A stretch of DNA of 64,000 nucleotides from Plasmodium malariae (GCF_900090045.1 NC_041779.1:1451001-1515000); one strand, 5' to 3'. Shown: positions 1 through 23,936, counted from the first letter of the stretch. The notes: generated by a model not told the origin, from the letters alone. A program made the numbers and translations.

Positions 1-3000
1 GAGGAACTTTATTGTGAAAAAGAAAAGAGAGAAGAAGATGGTGGATTACTCAGGAGTAATTGTTCTAAAAAAAAATTTTACGAAAAGACTATATCCAGAA
101 AAACCGAAAATGGTAAGATTTCCAATAATAGGAGGAGTTTTAAAGTGGGTACAAAAGTACGAAGAAAGAAAAAAGTAGATGAGAATAAGAAAGACACTTT
201 TGCAGGGGAGAATGACAAATTTAATTATAATAACAACAGGGGAATTTCTAAAAATGAAAAGAAAGGGCAAGTATGGACAGTTATAGAAACGGTAGATACA
301 AAGGATGACAGTAAATCACAGGGGAGAAAAAACGGTACGAGTGGCACCAAATGGAGAGGAAAAAGGAGAAAGGGTAAAAAAGACGAAATGAGCAAAAAAG
401 TAAGAGTTGGCGGAAAAGGAAAATCGGAAAATGGAAGAATGTTTTTTTCGAAAAATAGTGAAAAGAGCAATTCATCCAAGAGATTTAAGAGTCTATCAAT
501 AAGTGGATACCTCCTTAGTGTTAAGAAGCTAGCTAAAAGGGAAGAAATGAAAAACGAGATGTCGTTGGGTTATCTTCACAGTTGTAAAGTTACTGCCCAG
601 GGTTACGAGAAGAGGCTTAGCAGAAAGATGAAAATTGGAAAGAAGCAGAGGAAGCAGAACTCAAGTGATAAGGATGGGGAAGATGTTTACTCCCATAAGA
701 ACATATACAGCATTAGCCACAGGGGAAATACGTACAAGGAGGGGAAATGGAATATAAGAAGATTTTTTTTCGGTAAAAAAAAAAAAAACAGCAGCGAAGG
801 AAAGGTAAATAATGACAACACACGAATAAATAACCTGTTTGTGAAATATAAGTCAAGGTCTATTAAAAATACAAGTGTACAGAAGTTATTAAAAATTGAA
901 ATAGATGATGATAAAGAGGAAAATATCGAAAGGATTAAAAATTTGTTCATAACATTTAATAGTAATAATAAAGAGAAAAAGATAAATAATTATATTCACA
1001 ACATATTTAATTACACTTCCCCATATCCAAATTTTAATGTATGTTATAAGAAGAAATTCGAAATACTGGATTATAAAATAAAGGTTGGCAGAAGTTTATT
1101 AAAAGTATTATATTCCTTTTATTATAGACATAATTTATCCATATTTTATAAGATCTATAAAAAAATAGAATATATATATACCTATTTAAATTTGTCTTTT
1201 TATACAAATTTGTTTACTACAAATACGAAAGAAATTAATAGTGACATAAATAAATATTCACTCTTTTTATTGGTAAATTATTTAAAATATCATATACATA
1301 ATTCTGATAAATTATTTAATAGCTTTATTGTAAAAATTATAAATTTTTTAAATCATAATGTACATAATATAACCGAATTTTTATGTATGCACCATTTTGA
1401 AGATTTACTTAATATTCTTAACCAGTATATAATTACCATTAATATAAATAATAAATTAAGTATAAACAAATATAACCTATTTAATTTGAGAAAAAATAAA
1501 TTAATATATGTACCTATATCAAATGTTCTCTTCTTACACTGTAATAAATTTAGCTTAAATGACATTATCAAAATATTGTACAGTTACCCTCAGTATAGCC
1601 TTTTTTTAAAAAGTATAGCTGTAAACAATTTAGTATACCTATATAAGAAGAGTACTATAACGAATGCAATGTATTTACAACTCTTTGAATTTTTAAAAGT
1701 TGATATGGGAAATAGAATTTTTTTTTTTATTATATTCTTTTCCTTTCACTCCTTTCGATTTTTATATCAATTCTTTCTCAATATGCACACATATATTGAA
1801 GATGAATACTTAACTCATTTAACGTATTGTGAAATGTTAAATAATGGAAAAGAGGGGTGTGTAGTAGCTTTTCCGAACGGCAATAACAATATCTGTAACA
1901 GTAACAATATCAGTAATAATAAAAATAACTACAACAATAACAGCGTGCTAAGTGTGTTTGAGGATAATATTGAAAATTGCTTACTATTTAAGAAGGAATT
2001 ATTTGCCAAGAAGACAAACCCTTTTAAAGATTTTTTACTCCTGTGGACGAAGAAGAAAAATAATAACGTCTCTCACTCAACCTCTTCCTCATCATCCACC
2101 TCTTCCTTCACTTCATCCATGGACAATAATAATAAAAATAGGAAAAAAAGAATTACCAAAAATTATTTAAATATTAATAATTTTATTTTTCATAAGTACC
2201 ATAATTATGTAAAGAAAACACACGTTCTATCTCTAAAGTGTTCTCTTATTAAAAAATTATTTTTACAAAATTTGTGCCATAAGAATAGAAGTGCACTATT
2301 AGAATCATGCCGTTTTCATAATACTATTTTCTGCATGAGTCAGGAAGCTTCTCAGTTTGATAAAAAGATACAGCTAGATTTTGTACGCATGGAAATTCAA
2401 AATTTGCTAAATAATATTAATATCAAAAAATTAAAATTATTAACAAGCAATAATATTGTATCTCATGTCTCAGATGATATAAAAATTCTAATGTCTGCAA
2501 CAAGGTCCCCCATTTTTTTGAGCTTTAAGAGTATGAAGCAAAATGTGAAGAAAAATTTATACCTTCATTCTCTTTTAACCAGGTATGCAATAAGGAGTAG
2601 GAGCAGGGTATCTGCTGATGATACGAAGTCAATTCTGAGTTTGAATACCCACGATGGGGTATATAACAGTGCATGTCTTATGAGCAGTAACACTGTGAGG
2701 AAAAACAGTATAGAGGGAGGAGGGAATATTGTACAGGGAGATATGGTCATCAACAACTCCTTCACGAGTATTGCCAATTTTTGTAGTAATGACGAGCATT
2801 CGAGTAGTAAAGGTGCTTCCAATGTACATGAACAAAGGAATGATGGATTCGTATTACCGCGAGCAGAAGAACACACAATAGATGCAGTTCAAAGAAGTAA
2901 AACGAGTGCACATTATAGTGAAAGAGGAAAAATAAGTTCAGCGATTGATGCAAAAATTGCTCGTATGAACAAAAATATTCCCTCCTTGCGTGTATATGAT

Positions 3001-5148
3001 AAATCGCTAATTCATCGCAATTTTTACAAAACGAAAAAAGAAGATAATGAAAGAGGTGAAGATGAAGTGGGAGAAGTATACAAAGCGGACGAAGTGAAGG
3101 GGAAGAAAAAACAAAATAGAACGAACAATTCGAATAAAAAATATGAGGATGTATCTTATATTTACAAAGTAAATGATGACGTGAGGCAAGACAAGTTGGT
3201 TATTCAAATAATTTACATATTTATTCACATACTAAGTGACTATAAGTTGTTTTATAATTTATTTCCATATAACATTGTAACAAATAAATATTTCAATGTG
3301 TACGCAAATGAAAAAGAGGATAATAGTGCACATAAGAAAATAACATTCATTAAAAGGGAAAGGAAAAAACAATCAAATGAAGATATTTCTAATGTAAACA
3401 AAGAAACGGACGGGAAGAGAAAATTCTCCTTCTCCTTCCACCTATTTAAGAAAGCAAAAAAGAAGCAAACAAGAAAAAAGGATGAAAAACAAAATAAAAG
3501 TTGCTCATGTAGAAGTAGCAGTAAAGAGAAGGAAAAAAGTAAGAACAAAAAGGATTTGTTTCATCATATTGCGGAAACTGAAATTAGAGATAAGGACGGA
3601 ATAAGGGAAGATAGTGAAAAAAAATATCCTTATTCTTCTGAACACTTTCAGAATAACTTGAACTTGTATATCCAGGAATATCATAGTACTACAAATACGA
3701 AAAGTTTAAGCGTTTTTAGTAAAAAAAAGAAAAAGAAGAAAAAGAAAAAATTTGAAAATTTTGGTGCAGTCATTGAAGTATTAGCAAATACAAAAAGTAG
3801 ACATGAAATAGGAAGGAAATATCAAAACATAATCAAGTTTTATCATCTAAAATTTTCGAATATTAATACATATATTTATGCTTTGAAAAATTTTATTTGT
3901 TCCTTGGCTGCCTATTCCTTGTTATCTTTTATTTTGCAAGTAAAGGATCGGCATAACGGTAACTTGTTGTTTGACGAGTATGGCAATATTATTCACATTG
4001 ATTTTGGCTATATCTTGAATATTTATCCAGGTAAATTTCTACTCCCCAAGCACTAGTGAAGGAGATATACTATAGTATATATAAAGAGATGCCTTGTGAG
4101 GCTGTGCTGAGGAAGGAAAACAAAATAATAATAATAATAATAATAATAGAAAATGAGAAGAGAAAATGAGCAAAATAGTAAAACAGTGAAAACGCCAATT
4201 TAATTAAATAGTAAAATAAAAAAAACATAAAATATTTATTCTTCCATCTTGCTTAAATTATTCTTTAGGTATCTCCATAAACTTCGAGCTTGCTCCTTTT
4301 AAGCTAACTCGAGAAATGATTACGCTTTTAACCATGAAGAGTCAGAAGAAGCAATATTTCATTTTTACCTACATTCAGCTGGTAGTTAAAGGGTTAGTAA
4401 CATATATAGAAATGTTTTCTCAAAAGTGCATTAATTTGTGTATATCTGTTGTTTTGTATATATGCATTTATGTAGTAGTGTATACATAGATATAATACAC
4501 AAACGTAAAATACAAAATAGCACAAGTGAACGCAAACGAATACGAACTAATACAAACCAATACGAACCAATACGACCATAATTCACCTTAATATACTCCA
4601 TTCTAATATGTTGACATCGAAAGGTATATATATTTTTCTCATTTTTATAGATATTTACTACTAAGGGAAAAGAGTGACTGGCTAATTTCCTCCATACTGA
4701 GCTTATCGCACTCAGACATAAACTGTTTCAAGTACAACACAGTTGAAAAGTTAAAGTAAGCAAAGAGATGAAAACTAAAAAAGTTTTTTCCCTTCATTAT
4801 GTTTGTAAAAAAGCGTATGAGTATGTGGATATGCATGTATTCATGTATGTATATGTGTGTGTGTGTAAAAATGTGCTTTTATTCCTAATTTGCTTGTTCA
4901 TGTAAGTGTATGCCATACGATTTTCGAATCGTTTGTGGAGGAAATATATCATATCATCCTTGCCCTCTTACGACATTTGTTTTCACCCCTTTTTGTATAC
5001 CTAATCTTGATTTAGGAAGCGATTAAAATTAAACAAAAGTGACAACGATGCGAGTATTTTTATGATAAATAAGATACATCAAGCTTACAACAACATAACA
5101 ACAATTATGTATGACTATATTCAGAACATCCAGCAAGGGATTCAATAA
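1..5148 (+). CDS. phosphatidylinositol 4-kinase, type III (PI4KIII-alpha/Stt4-like), 3' part
   Basis: Lipid kinase that phosphorylates phosphatidylinositol at position 4, making PI4P for membrane identity and trafficking. The reading frame is open from base 1, so the 5' end lies outside the window. My exons are <1-4030, 4269-4392, 4651-4755 and 5016-5148. All junctions are GT...AG, phases agree and the visible part is 1463 residues. Kinase hallmarks in order are DDVRQDK (about nt 3175), SLAAYSLL, the catalytic loop DRHNGNLL (about nt 3946), HIDFG, then across the first junction YPG-G and ELAPFKLTREM, which match the Stt4/PI4KA pattern better than PI4KB. A Lys-rich, low-complexity insert of roughly 150 residues (nt 3300-3760) splits the N-lobe from the rest of the catalytic domain. 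The N-terminal third is basic and Ser/Asn-rich. Introns 1 to 3 are 238, 258 and 260 nt. The family is secure; the alpha subtype is an inference from short motifs. Confidence 0.9.
4124..4149. repeat. (AAT)n microsatellite in the first PI4K intron
   Basis: A run of about eight AAT/ATA triplets lies inside the intron 4031-4268. It does not affect the coding sequence and is typical of Plasmodium introns. Confidence 0.8.
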
Positions 5149-5951
5149 AGTCATTGGAAAATGGTTATTGTGATAAGAAATTTGACCCGTCTTCCAGTAA
5201 ATGTACATATGGTTACGCAAACTACAGATGTTCGTTTATGTGTACATAATTTTTCATCTCATTTTTCCTTCACCCCTTTTTGCATTCTTTGATTTTTTTA
5301 ACTTTTGAACTTATTTTTTATAATATATTTGTATTTTTAATTATTAAAAAAATAAAAATAAAAAAATAAAAAAAATTTTAAATTTCTATAATAATAATAT
5401 ATACAAACTTCCATAATTATAATTAATTGAAAAAAAAATCAATAAGAGTTTGATACAAAGGAACATAATAAAATTATAAATAAAACATACACAATGGTTT
5501 TGTGACAGAGTCAAACAAAAAAATTAAGTAAAATGTGAAAGATGTGATAATAAAACAAACAAAAAGTAATGGAATAAAATAAATACAAAAAAATTTTTTT
5601 CACCTGCTTAAGGTGTTAACCTTGCGCATACAAAATATACATTTAAATATTTACACATACACGTACTTGCTTGCGAGTACTTGATTAAACCTCTATACAT
5701 AGCATGTATTTAATCCGTTAAAGAGTGAAAATGAGTGTACGCTCTATACAATAACAAACTCTTATATTCTTCAATAGTTTCTTGCTTTTATGAAAAATAT
5801 AATTCTGTCTTTCAGTTGATATGCCTCGAAAGGAATATATTTTTTTTTTTTTTTTTTTTTTTTTCCCTTATACGAGACTTCACATCCTATTTACTAAATA
5901 TGCTTTATCATTGTACAGTTATACTATTAACTCCCCCGTTAGCACAAATTT
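5149..5951. other. intergenic region between convergent 3' ends
   Basis: About 800 bases between the PI4K stop and the zinc-finger gene stop, which face each other tail to tail. It is AT-rich with several A/T homopolymers, including a T run near 5840-5863. I see no convincing ORF; it presumably holds the two 3' UTRs and polyadenylation sites. Confidence 0.7.
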
Positions 5952-17252
<11,301 letters not shown>

Positions 17253-18288
17253 AAAAGGAAAAAAGTCTTCCTCTTAAGACAATACCTTTTTTTTTCTCTT
17301 TCTCCTTATCCTTCTTCTTACCGCTTCTTCTTGTTCTGCCTCCCTTATAAATCTTAAACTTATATTCAATTTTTCCCTCCTACATGCATAAATTTAAGAT
17401 AATATACTTGTTCGTCTATGTATCTGTCTGTATACCTTTATATGTTTGCACACGTGTTTATCTAAGAATATATATATGTAAACATCTCTGCGTATATGCA
17501 TATGTATGAAACGTTACGCACTTAATTTAAATCCTTAAAACATATTTTGCTATGCTTAAGATAAATCATACTATTTTACAACAAAAGTATAATGCTTTAT
17601 CAAAAAAAAAAAAAAAAAAAAAAAAAAGCAACAAATATGTATGCACATATATATATATATATTTATTTATGTATATATGTGCACGTGCAAAATCTGTTAC
17701 GGATCATAAAACATTATGGCCTTGCAATAAATTCCATATAGTCGTATTTAAAATATATCCTTTATTTTTATATTTTTATTTCACTTTAACACATTAGAAA
17801 TAAAACTAAAATTAAAAATTCATATGGGGAAAATGTGCGCAAATTAATTTTTGTAAATATTACGCATATGTAAAATATAAAGTACAGCTGAAAAAAAAAA
17901 AAAAAGACAAGAAAATAAAGTTATACTTATCAAATATTTACATATATAAATATATATATATAATAAATGAACTTTTCTTAATATATTTTAAAACAAATTA
18001 AAAATCACGTTTTTGTAAAATAATACGATGTTTAAAATATAAGTTTAGGCGAATTAGTACAACATTTTACAAAAATATTCTTTTTCACAAGCATATATTA
18101 TATAAATATATATATATATACATGTTTTCTACATTATGAAAAAATAACAGTACACACTACACATTATGTATAACAGTTTATGTGATAAATAAAATATTTA
18201 AACATCCTTCAAAAGCAAAAATAAAAGTTCATGTCCCATATTCCCAATTATCTTGAAAAAGCGTAGAAGAGACCCCTTGCCTTTTTAA

Positions 18289-18377
18289 CTAACTTTGTTT
18301 TCTACCTTTCCTAGGAAGAGTTTTTTCTATATAAAATTTATCCTTCTTGACAACATCAAACGTGTACATATATAATG
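18289..18377 (-). CDS. possible terminal exon of an unidentified small gene
   Basis: On the minus strand this 89-base stretch reads as a tail ending DKFYIEKTLPRKGRKQS and a TAG stop. Its composition is much less AT-biased than the surroundings and its amino-acid mix looks like a real protein end. It would follow an acceptor AG at 18378-18379. A donor-like GGTGAG at 18621-18626 lies upstream at a compatible phase and would add a Lys/Asn-rich exon, but that exon has no good acceptor. The overlapping patch 18458-18631 also gives a 57-codon plus-strand ORF starting METIKG. I cannot decide which strand is real, so treat it as an unresolved coding-like patch. Confidence 0.22.
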
Positions 18378-19173
18378 CTTGTTCGTACATACATATATAA
18401 TACATATGTATATATATATTTTTTAATACATTAAATTTTATAATCAATTATAAAACAATGGAAACGATTAAAGGGAATAACAAAAAGGTCTATCAGTTCG
18501 TTACAAAGAGAATAAAACTTCGTAAAATTAATCGTTCTATTTTTTATTTAAAAAGAAAAAGAAAGGAACTACGGATGGAGCTAATTATTAAACCATCTTT
18601 TACAATCATTCTGCTTCTTTCTCACCTTTGATTTTGGATTTGTTCTTGTTATTCTTTTTATAATTTCTTCTGTAATTGTTTTTGTTTAAGTCGTTTTTGG
18701 ATTTTTTTTTTCTTTTTTTCTCTTTTTTTTTTTTTTTATATATTGTTGTTTATATTAATGTTCATAAACTTAGCTCGCTTTTCTGTTTTTATTTTTGTAC
18801 TTATTTATATATAGGGAAATTTTCTATTATTAAGGATACGCTCGCTTCATTAAATTTTATATAACGAATTTTATGAGAATATTCTGTTACATATATTTTA
18901 TATTTCATAATTGATTTATCCTTATTCGTTTAAATGTTGTTAAATTTTAAAATAGCATACTTAATTCCTTTTGCATATTTTCATTTCTTACTGATAATTT
19001 ATACATATATATATATATAATATATGCAGTAACAAACAATTGTATGATGTATATATGTATGCATGTACATATAAGTATATTTATGTACGATATGTTTGCT
19101 TAACTATTTCATTTTTATAAATTTCTACTCAAATAAAAGAAAATTTTTTTTTTCGTTTATTTTTTCTCTCTTT

Positions 19174-19279
19174 ATTTCGCTTATTATTTTGCTTAACTAT
19201 TTTGCTTACTATTTCGCTTATTATCTCGCTTATTATCTCGCTTATTATCTCGCTTACTATCTAGCTTACTATCTCGTTT
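19174..19279. repeat. 12-bp tandem repeat
   Basis: About nine copies of a 12-bp unit close to CGCTTATTATCT, with single-base variants, in the intergenic region. Translated it gives a meaningless AYYL repeat. No function is visible. Confidence 0.85.
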
Positions 19280-20938
19280 ATAATTCTTTTTTTTTTTTTT
19301 TTTTTTTCTTTCATTTTGTCAAGTTTTGAAATTTATTTTTTTTTTTTTAATCAAAAAAAAAATTTTCTTTCGTACTTCGAAATAAGGAACTTTCTTTTAT
19401 TTTGATGAAATATATAATATCATCAAATGGCAAATAAGGAAAAATTAATTGTAAAATAAATATATTAAAGCTTCCTTCCGATCAATTTGTCATTTCACAA
19501 ATATATAAAAAATGAAAAATTTACAATAAAATAAAAGAGCATGAGGAAAAATTTTATGGGTAAGGCACATTTCAAAATTGTTTAAGGCAAAAAAAAAAAA
19601 AAAAGAAAAATATTTTGGTATTATATTATTATGTGTTGCCACTTGAACACATCTGAGAATGTATACATATACATATATTTATGTGCACGTACCTCTCAAA
19701 TATTTAAATATTGTTAAAAAAAAAAAAAAGAAATACAGAATATAAAATAAATTGAAAACTGAAAAGTACAGAAAAAGAATAATATATTAGTGTATATTTT
19801 TTTTAATATGAAGATAAAATTTTACGAAGCTTTTAAAAAGAAAAAAGGAAAAATATTCATTAATATTGCAAAAAAAAAAAAAAAAAGAAGAAACCGTTTA
19901 CTTATACCTGTTAAGAATCATGAATAGGGGTAAGCTTTTATTTCAACTTAAAAAGATACTTACATTAGAGGAAAGTATAATAAACGCAAAAAAAATAAAA
20001 TAAAATAAAATAACAAATTAATGAATTACAAAATTAGTAATTTGTTATTCAAGAGAGAGATGTGCTTCAAAGTTGTTCATATTTATTGTATATGTATGTA
20101 TATGAATATTACTTGATAAAATATAACAAAATTTTCAGAGAACGTCGAATTTGACCGCATTTAAAGATTGTAATCATTTATGATTATTTTCAACCGTTCC
20201 AATAAAAATCATAGAAAAAATTGAAAAAGGATTGCAAAATAGATTAGAAAAAATAGTTTTTCTCTCCAACTTTTATGGTTTACTTTTTTGTTATATTGGA
20301 AAAGTCATCTCTTTTTTTTTTTTTTTTTTTTTTTAGTGCATGAATAATGATATTTGGCATGTACACACTTACTATACTTTTTCTTGTTGAATCGTACGAT
20401 TTAAAAGTAAGTTTAATATTTATCTAATTCCCATACATATGTGATAATAGGAATGTTGCTGAAAATAATTAAGAGAAAAACAGACAAAAAAGAAAAAAAA
20501 AAAAAAAAAAAATTAAAATACAAAAATAATAAGAACGAACAAAAAATTAAAGATTTAACAAATTAGCGAAATAACTAAAATAACGACTCAGTTAATGCAA
20601 AATTGTATAGTTGTACGATAAAAAGTGGAATGAAATAAAACGCAAGAGGGGAAGGAAGAATAAAGAAGCAAAAATAAAAAAAATATAAATGAAGTAAAAA
20701 AGGTGCCTTGAGAATTGATATCATAAGAGAGTGTCACATAAACGCATCTGTATGTGTGTACGTGTGAAGGAATGACCGTGTGAATGTATAAACACAGGCA
20801 TACGCGCACTGCCGCACAGCTACCCACATGTATATATTCACGAACGCACAACCATCCACATGCTTATATTAATGCACGCTTGAGCATTGCATTACCCACG
20901 TACTATTTTAAGGGAGTGTATGTAATAAACGGGGGAGG

Positions 20939-22999
20939 ATGAAGCTAGATATATCGTGCTTCTGCTTTCTGTCGAGAAATGAGTACCGAGTATTGACAGC
21001 GATTGAAATGGGCATGCGAAATCATGAATATTTGCCCGTATCATTAATAGCAAGCATAGCAAATTTAAGGAAAGAAGGTATAACATCTGTTCTGAAAAAA
21101 TTATTAAAAAATAAATTGATAAGTCATGAAAATAGAACATATGATGGGTATAAATTAACATATTTAGGATACGATTTTTTGGCCTTACGTGCTTTTCTAA
21201 ATAGAGGAATTTTAAAAAGTGTAGGGAATCAAATAGGAGTAGGAAAAGAATCGGATATATATATATGTAAAGATATAAATGATAATTTATTATGTCTGAA
21301 AATACATAGGTTAGGTAGAATATCTTTTAGAACAATAAAAAATAATAGAGATTATTATGGGAAAAAAAAATTTAGAAATTGGTTGTACTTATCAAAAATT
21401 GCAGCAACAAAAGAATATACATATTTAAAAGCATTATATGAAAATAATTTTCCTGTACCTAAACCATATGATCTAAATCGGCACATGATTTTGATGTCAT
21501 ATATAAATGGTTATCCCTTATCACATGTTAAGATAAGTAATCCTTTTAAAGTTATAGATTTTTTAATAAATACAATAATAAAATTTGCTAAAGCAGATAT
21601 TATTCATGGAGATTTTAATGAGTTTAATATTTTAATTGATGATGATGAAAATATAACGATTATTGATTTCCCTCAAATTGTTTCCTTACATCATGAGAAT
21701 GGAAAAACATATTTCGAACGAGATGTTAAATGTGTTATAAATCACTTTTTTCGGAAATATAAAATTAAAATTGAAGATTACCCTTTATATGAAGATGTCA
21801 TAGGACTAACTAATCATAAAATTGTTTCGGAAGAAGTAAATGTTTCGGTTAATGAGGATGATATGCTTTTACAAATTTTGCAGAATGATAAGTCGTACTC
21901 TTGCTCTAGTTACTCGGAGGGGAATGCAAACTGTTTTGTGCAGTACGAGGATGGGTACTCGTCACTTGGCAGTGTTGAAGAGGAGGAAGTACAGGAAGAG
22001 GAAGAAAAAGAAAAAGAAGAAGAGGGAGAAGATGAAGACGAAATAAGGAAAGATAAAGAAAGGAACCCCGAAAAGTATGGAAGTGGGAAAAGTCAAACAG
22101 ACGAAGGAGACAAAACAAATGGGGAAGATAAAACCACCGAGGAATATGATATAAGCTGGAAAGACTACCTGGACAAACTTCATATAGCACGTACAATGAA
22201 AAAGGAAGTTGATAAATTAGGAGAGAATAACACTCCTTCATTTCATTCCCCTCAAATATCAGAAGGTGATTTTAAGGACGCGTACGAATGTACGAATGAT
22301 AAGGAAGAGGAAAACATAAAAATAGAAAAGAGAGAGGATAATATAGATGAAGATTTTTCTAAAGGTTCTTGTGAAAGTCAAGAAAAAGTTTTCGAGTTAA
22401 CAACTGAAGAGAGGGGCATACCAGAGCAAATGAAAAAGGCAAAGGGAGATTATACTCAGGAAGTTGAAAAGGTACCAACTGAGAAAAGAACATGTGAAGT
22501 TGATGAGGGAAGTTACGAACGGGGTGACAGTTGTGATGATGACAAATGCTACTATGGCAAATGTGAGAATGATATTTGCCAAGCTAATGACATCCATATC
22601 ATCGATGAAGTCGATAAGGGGGAGGAGCAAAACGATGAAAAGATAAACAAATTTGTCCAAGAGGAAGAAGGGAGCAAAACGAAAGAGCAGATTAGCCAAA
22701 CGGAAGACTATGACGAAAGGAGTTCCTATAGCGATAATATTAGTTTAAGCACAAACGATTGTGACGAGAGTAGCATAACGGAATATTCAAGCTGCGATTC
22801 GCACAACAGCCTTTCTGAAGATACAACAAAAAAACTGTCCGATACATGGAAACCGCACATAAAGAAATATACAAAGGAGTACGTAAAAAGTAAACTGAAA
22901 TATATGCACAGAAAAAAAAAGAGCAGAGAAAAGTACAAGGAAAATTTAAAAACGAAGAATAAAAAAAAAGTGATGGAGAAAATTAAAAATTACTTATAA
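20939..22999 (+). CDS. RIO2: RIO2 atypical serine kinase/ATPase
   Basis: Kinase/ATPase needed for late cytoplasmic maturation of the pre-40S ribosomal subunit. The 686-residue protein starts with the RIO2-specific winged-helix domain (residues about 8-85, SRNEYRVLTAIEMGM). The RIO kinase core follows: nucleotide-binding loop GVGKESDIY at about 100-108, the lysine near 121, catalytic loop HGDFNEFN at 223-230, and metal-binding IDFPQIVS with Asp near 243. All catalytic residues are present. The start fits the family exactly, with about seven residues before the first helix. Residues from about 330 to 610 are an acidic Glu/Lys/Asp-rich insert typical of Plasmodium, followed by a basic Lys-rich tail. 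Single exon. It lies divergent from the CW gene and convergent with the hydroxylase-like gene. Confidence 0.96.
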   Translation: MKLDISCFCFLSRNEYRVLTAIEMGMRNHEYLPVSLIASIANLRKEGITSVLKKLLKNKLISHENRTYDGYKLTYLGYDFLALRAFLNRGILKSVGNQIGVGKESDIYICKDINDNLLCLKIHRLGRISFRTIKNNRDYYGKKKFRNWLYLSKIAATKEYTYLKALYENNFPVPKPYDLNRHMILMSYINGYPLSHVKISNPFKVIDFLINTIIKFAKADIIHGDFNEFNILIDDDENITIIDFPQIVSLHHENGKTYFERDVKCVINHFFRKYKIKIEDYPLYEDVIGLTNHKIVSEEVNVSVNEDDMLLQILQNDKSYSCSSYSEGNANCFVQYEDGYSSLGSVEEEEVQEEEEKEKEEEGEDEDEIRKDKERNPEKYGSGKSQTDEGDKTNGEDKTTEEYDISWKDYLDKLHIARTMKKEVDKLGENNTPSFHSPQISEGDFKDAYECTNDKEEENIKIEKREDNIDEDFSKGSCESQEKVFELTTEERGIPEQMKKAKGDYTQEVEKVPTEKRTCEVDEGSYERGDSCDDDKCYYGKCENDICQANDIHIIDEVDKGEEQNDEKINKFVQEEEGSKTKEQISQTEDYDERSSYSDNISLSTNDCDESSITEYSSCDSHNSLSEDTTKKLSDTWKPHIKKYTKEYVKSKLKYMHRKKKSREKYKENLKTKNKKKVMEKIKNYL

Positions 23000-23288
23000 T
23001 TAAAAAAAGTGTGTTTATGGGTTTATGTGTATATGTGTACAAACTAATATGTATGTATATGTACCTACGTACATATGTATGTAACAAAATGTACCGTTTT
23101 AGCCTTCCCACGATGGGACATATTCGGAACACGCACAGGTATATTTTTTGCACGTATGTACGTAGAAGACCACAGATTAATCGAAACATTTTTTTTTTTT
23201 TTTTTTTAACCCTTATGTATTGCGCATAACGCACAAAACTGCGTAATAAATTTTTTTTTACAAATATTAACTTTTTCACAAAAAAAAA

Positions 23289-23495
23289 ATGTTCAAATTG
23301 GGGGAAATAAAAAGAAAAGAGAATATTCTTACCCCGTTATATTGTTTTATTTTAGAAAAAAGTAAAAAAAATGTAAAAAATATAAATAATATAAAAGATA
23401 AAAAAAATAAAAATAATTACCCATTTGTAGAATTGCACATGTGTACTGAAGAAGAAACTTCAAAATTAAAAAATAGAGAATGGGACGTTTTTTAA
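23289..23495 (+). CDS. small ORF of uncertain status
   Basis: 68 codons starting MFKLGEIKRKENIL and ending TSKLKNREWDVF, between the convergent RIO2 and hydroxylase-like genes. The C-terminal part contains varied residues (Pro, His, Cys, Trp, several Glu), unlike the Phe/Ile/Tyr-only frames of Plasmodium spacer DNA. There is a good acceptor-like TTTATTTTAG at about 23355 inside it, so it might instead be part of an exon. It may also simply be 3' UTR of RIO2. No family recognised. Confidence 0.2.
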   Translation: MFKLGEIKRKENILTPLYCFILEKSKKNVKNINNIKDKKNKNNYPFVELHMCTEEETSKLKNREWDVF

Positions 23496-23713
23496 ATTTT
23501 TCGTCATAAGTCTGTACATGTGGACATAACATGTATACGTATATTTTCTTTAGCTTAATGTGTATTTATAATTGTTTTACTCTACTTGTCTAAAAGTATT
23601 ATGGAAAAAAATATCACGATCTAGTTGTAAAAGTTCACTTATTTGGGCGAAAGGTGTGTGCTCATATGATAATAAAAATGTAAATACACTCCAAAAAAAA
23701 AAAAAAAAAATTA

Positions 23714-23732
23714 ATGTATGCATGTATGTACG

Positions 23733-23802
<70 letters not shown>

Positions 23803-23830
23803 TGTATGTATATATATATGTACGTATATA
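23714..23830. repeat. (TATG)n tetranucleotide microsatellite
   Basis: Some 25 near-perfect copies of TATG with occasional TACG/TATA variants, downstream of both convergent genes. It creates spurious YVCM frames on the plus strand and IHTY frames on the minus strand. Confidence 0.92.
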
Positions 23831-23936
23831 TGTGTACTTCGTACATTCTGCATAATCAGCACATACGTGGATGCACATGAAAAACTGCTAACAAGCCCAA
23901 GGAAAAGCGCTGAGAATGTGGCACCTGAACTTAAGG

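Larger units (their letters stand above)
17253..20938. other. 3.7-kb divergent intergenic region (CW gene / RIO2)
   Basis: The two flanking genes are transcribed away from each other, so this region must contain both promoters and 5' UTRs. It is AT-rich with many poly-A/T runs (for example 17602-17627 and 20312-20334) and TA repeats. Two patches stand out as richer in GC: 18230-18660 (see the separate entry) and 20700-20900 just before RIO2, probably 5' UTR. Splice-like signals occur on the plus strand near 19935 (donor GTAAGC) and 20138 (acceptor after TTTTCAG), which may mark a spliced leader exon of the RIO2 transcript; this is speculative. Confidence 0.6.

Noticed and set aside
145..147. 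GTG at 145 as the start of the PI4K gene
   Set aside because: Nuclear Plasmodium genes do not use GTG starts, and the frame is open back to base 1 with similar composition. The gene is simply cut by the window edge.
18626..18760. Lys/Asn-rich minus-strand exon before the coding-like tail at 18289-18377
   Set aside because: It has a good donor and compatible phase, but no acceptor or start codon and mostly poly-A codons, so I kept only the tail as a weak candidate.
23098..23143. Mini-exon MGHIRNTH with a GTATAT donor
   Set aside because: Its phase does not join the small ORF downstream through the only good acceptor (about 23355) without an immediate stop.
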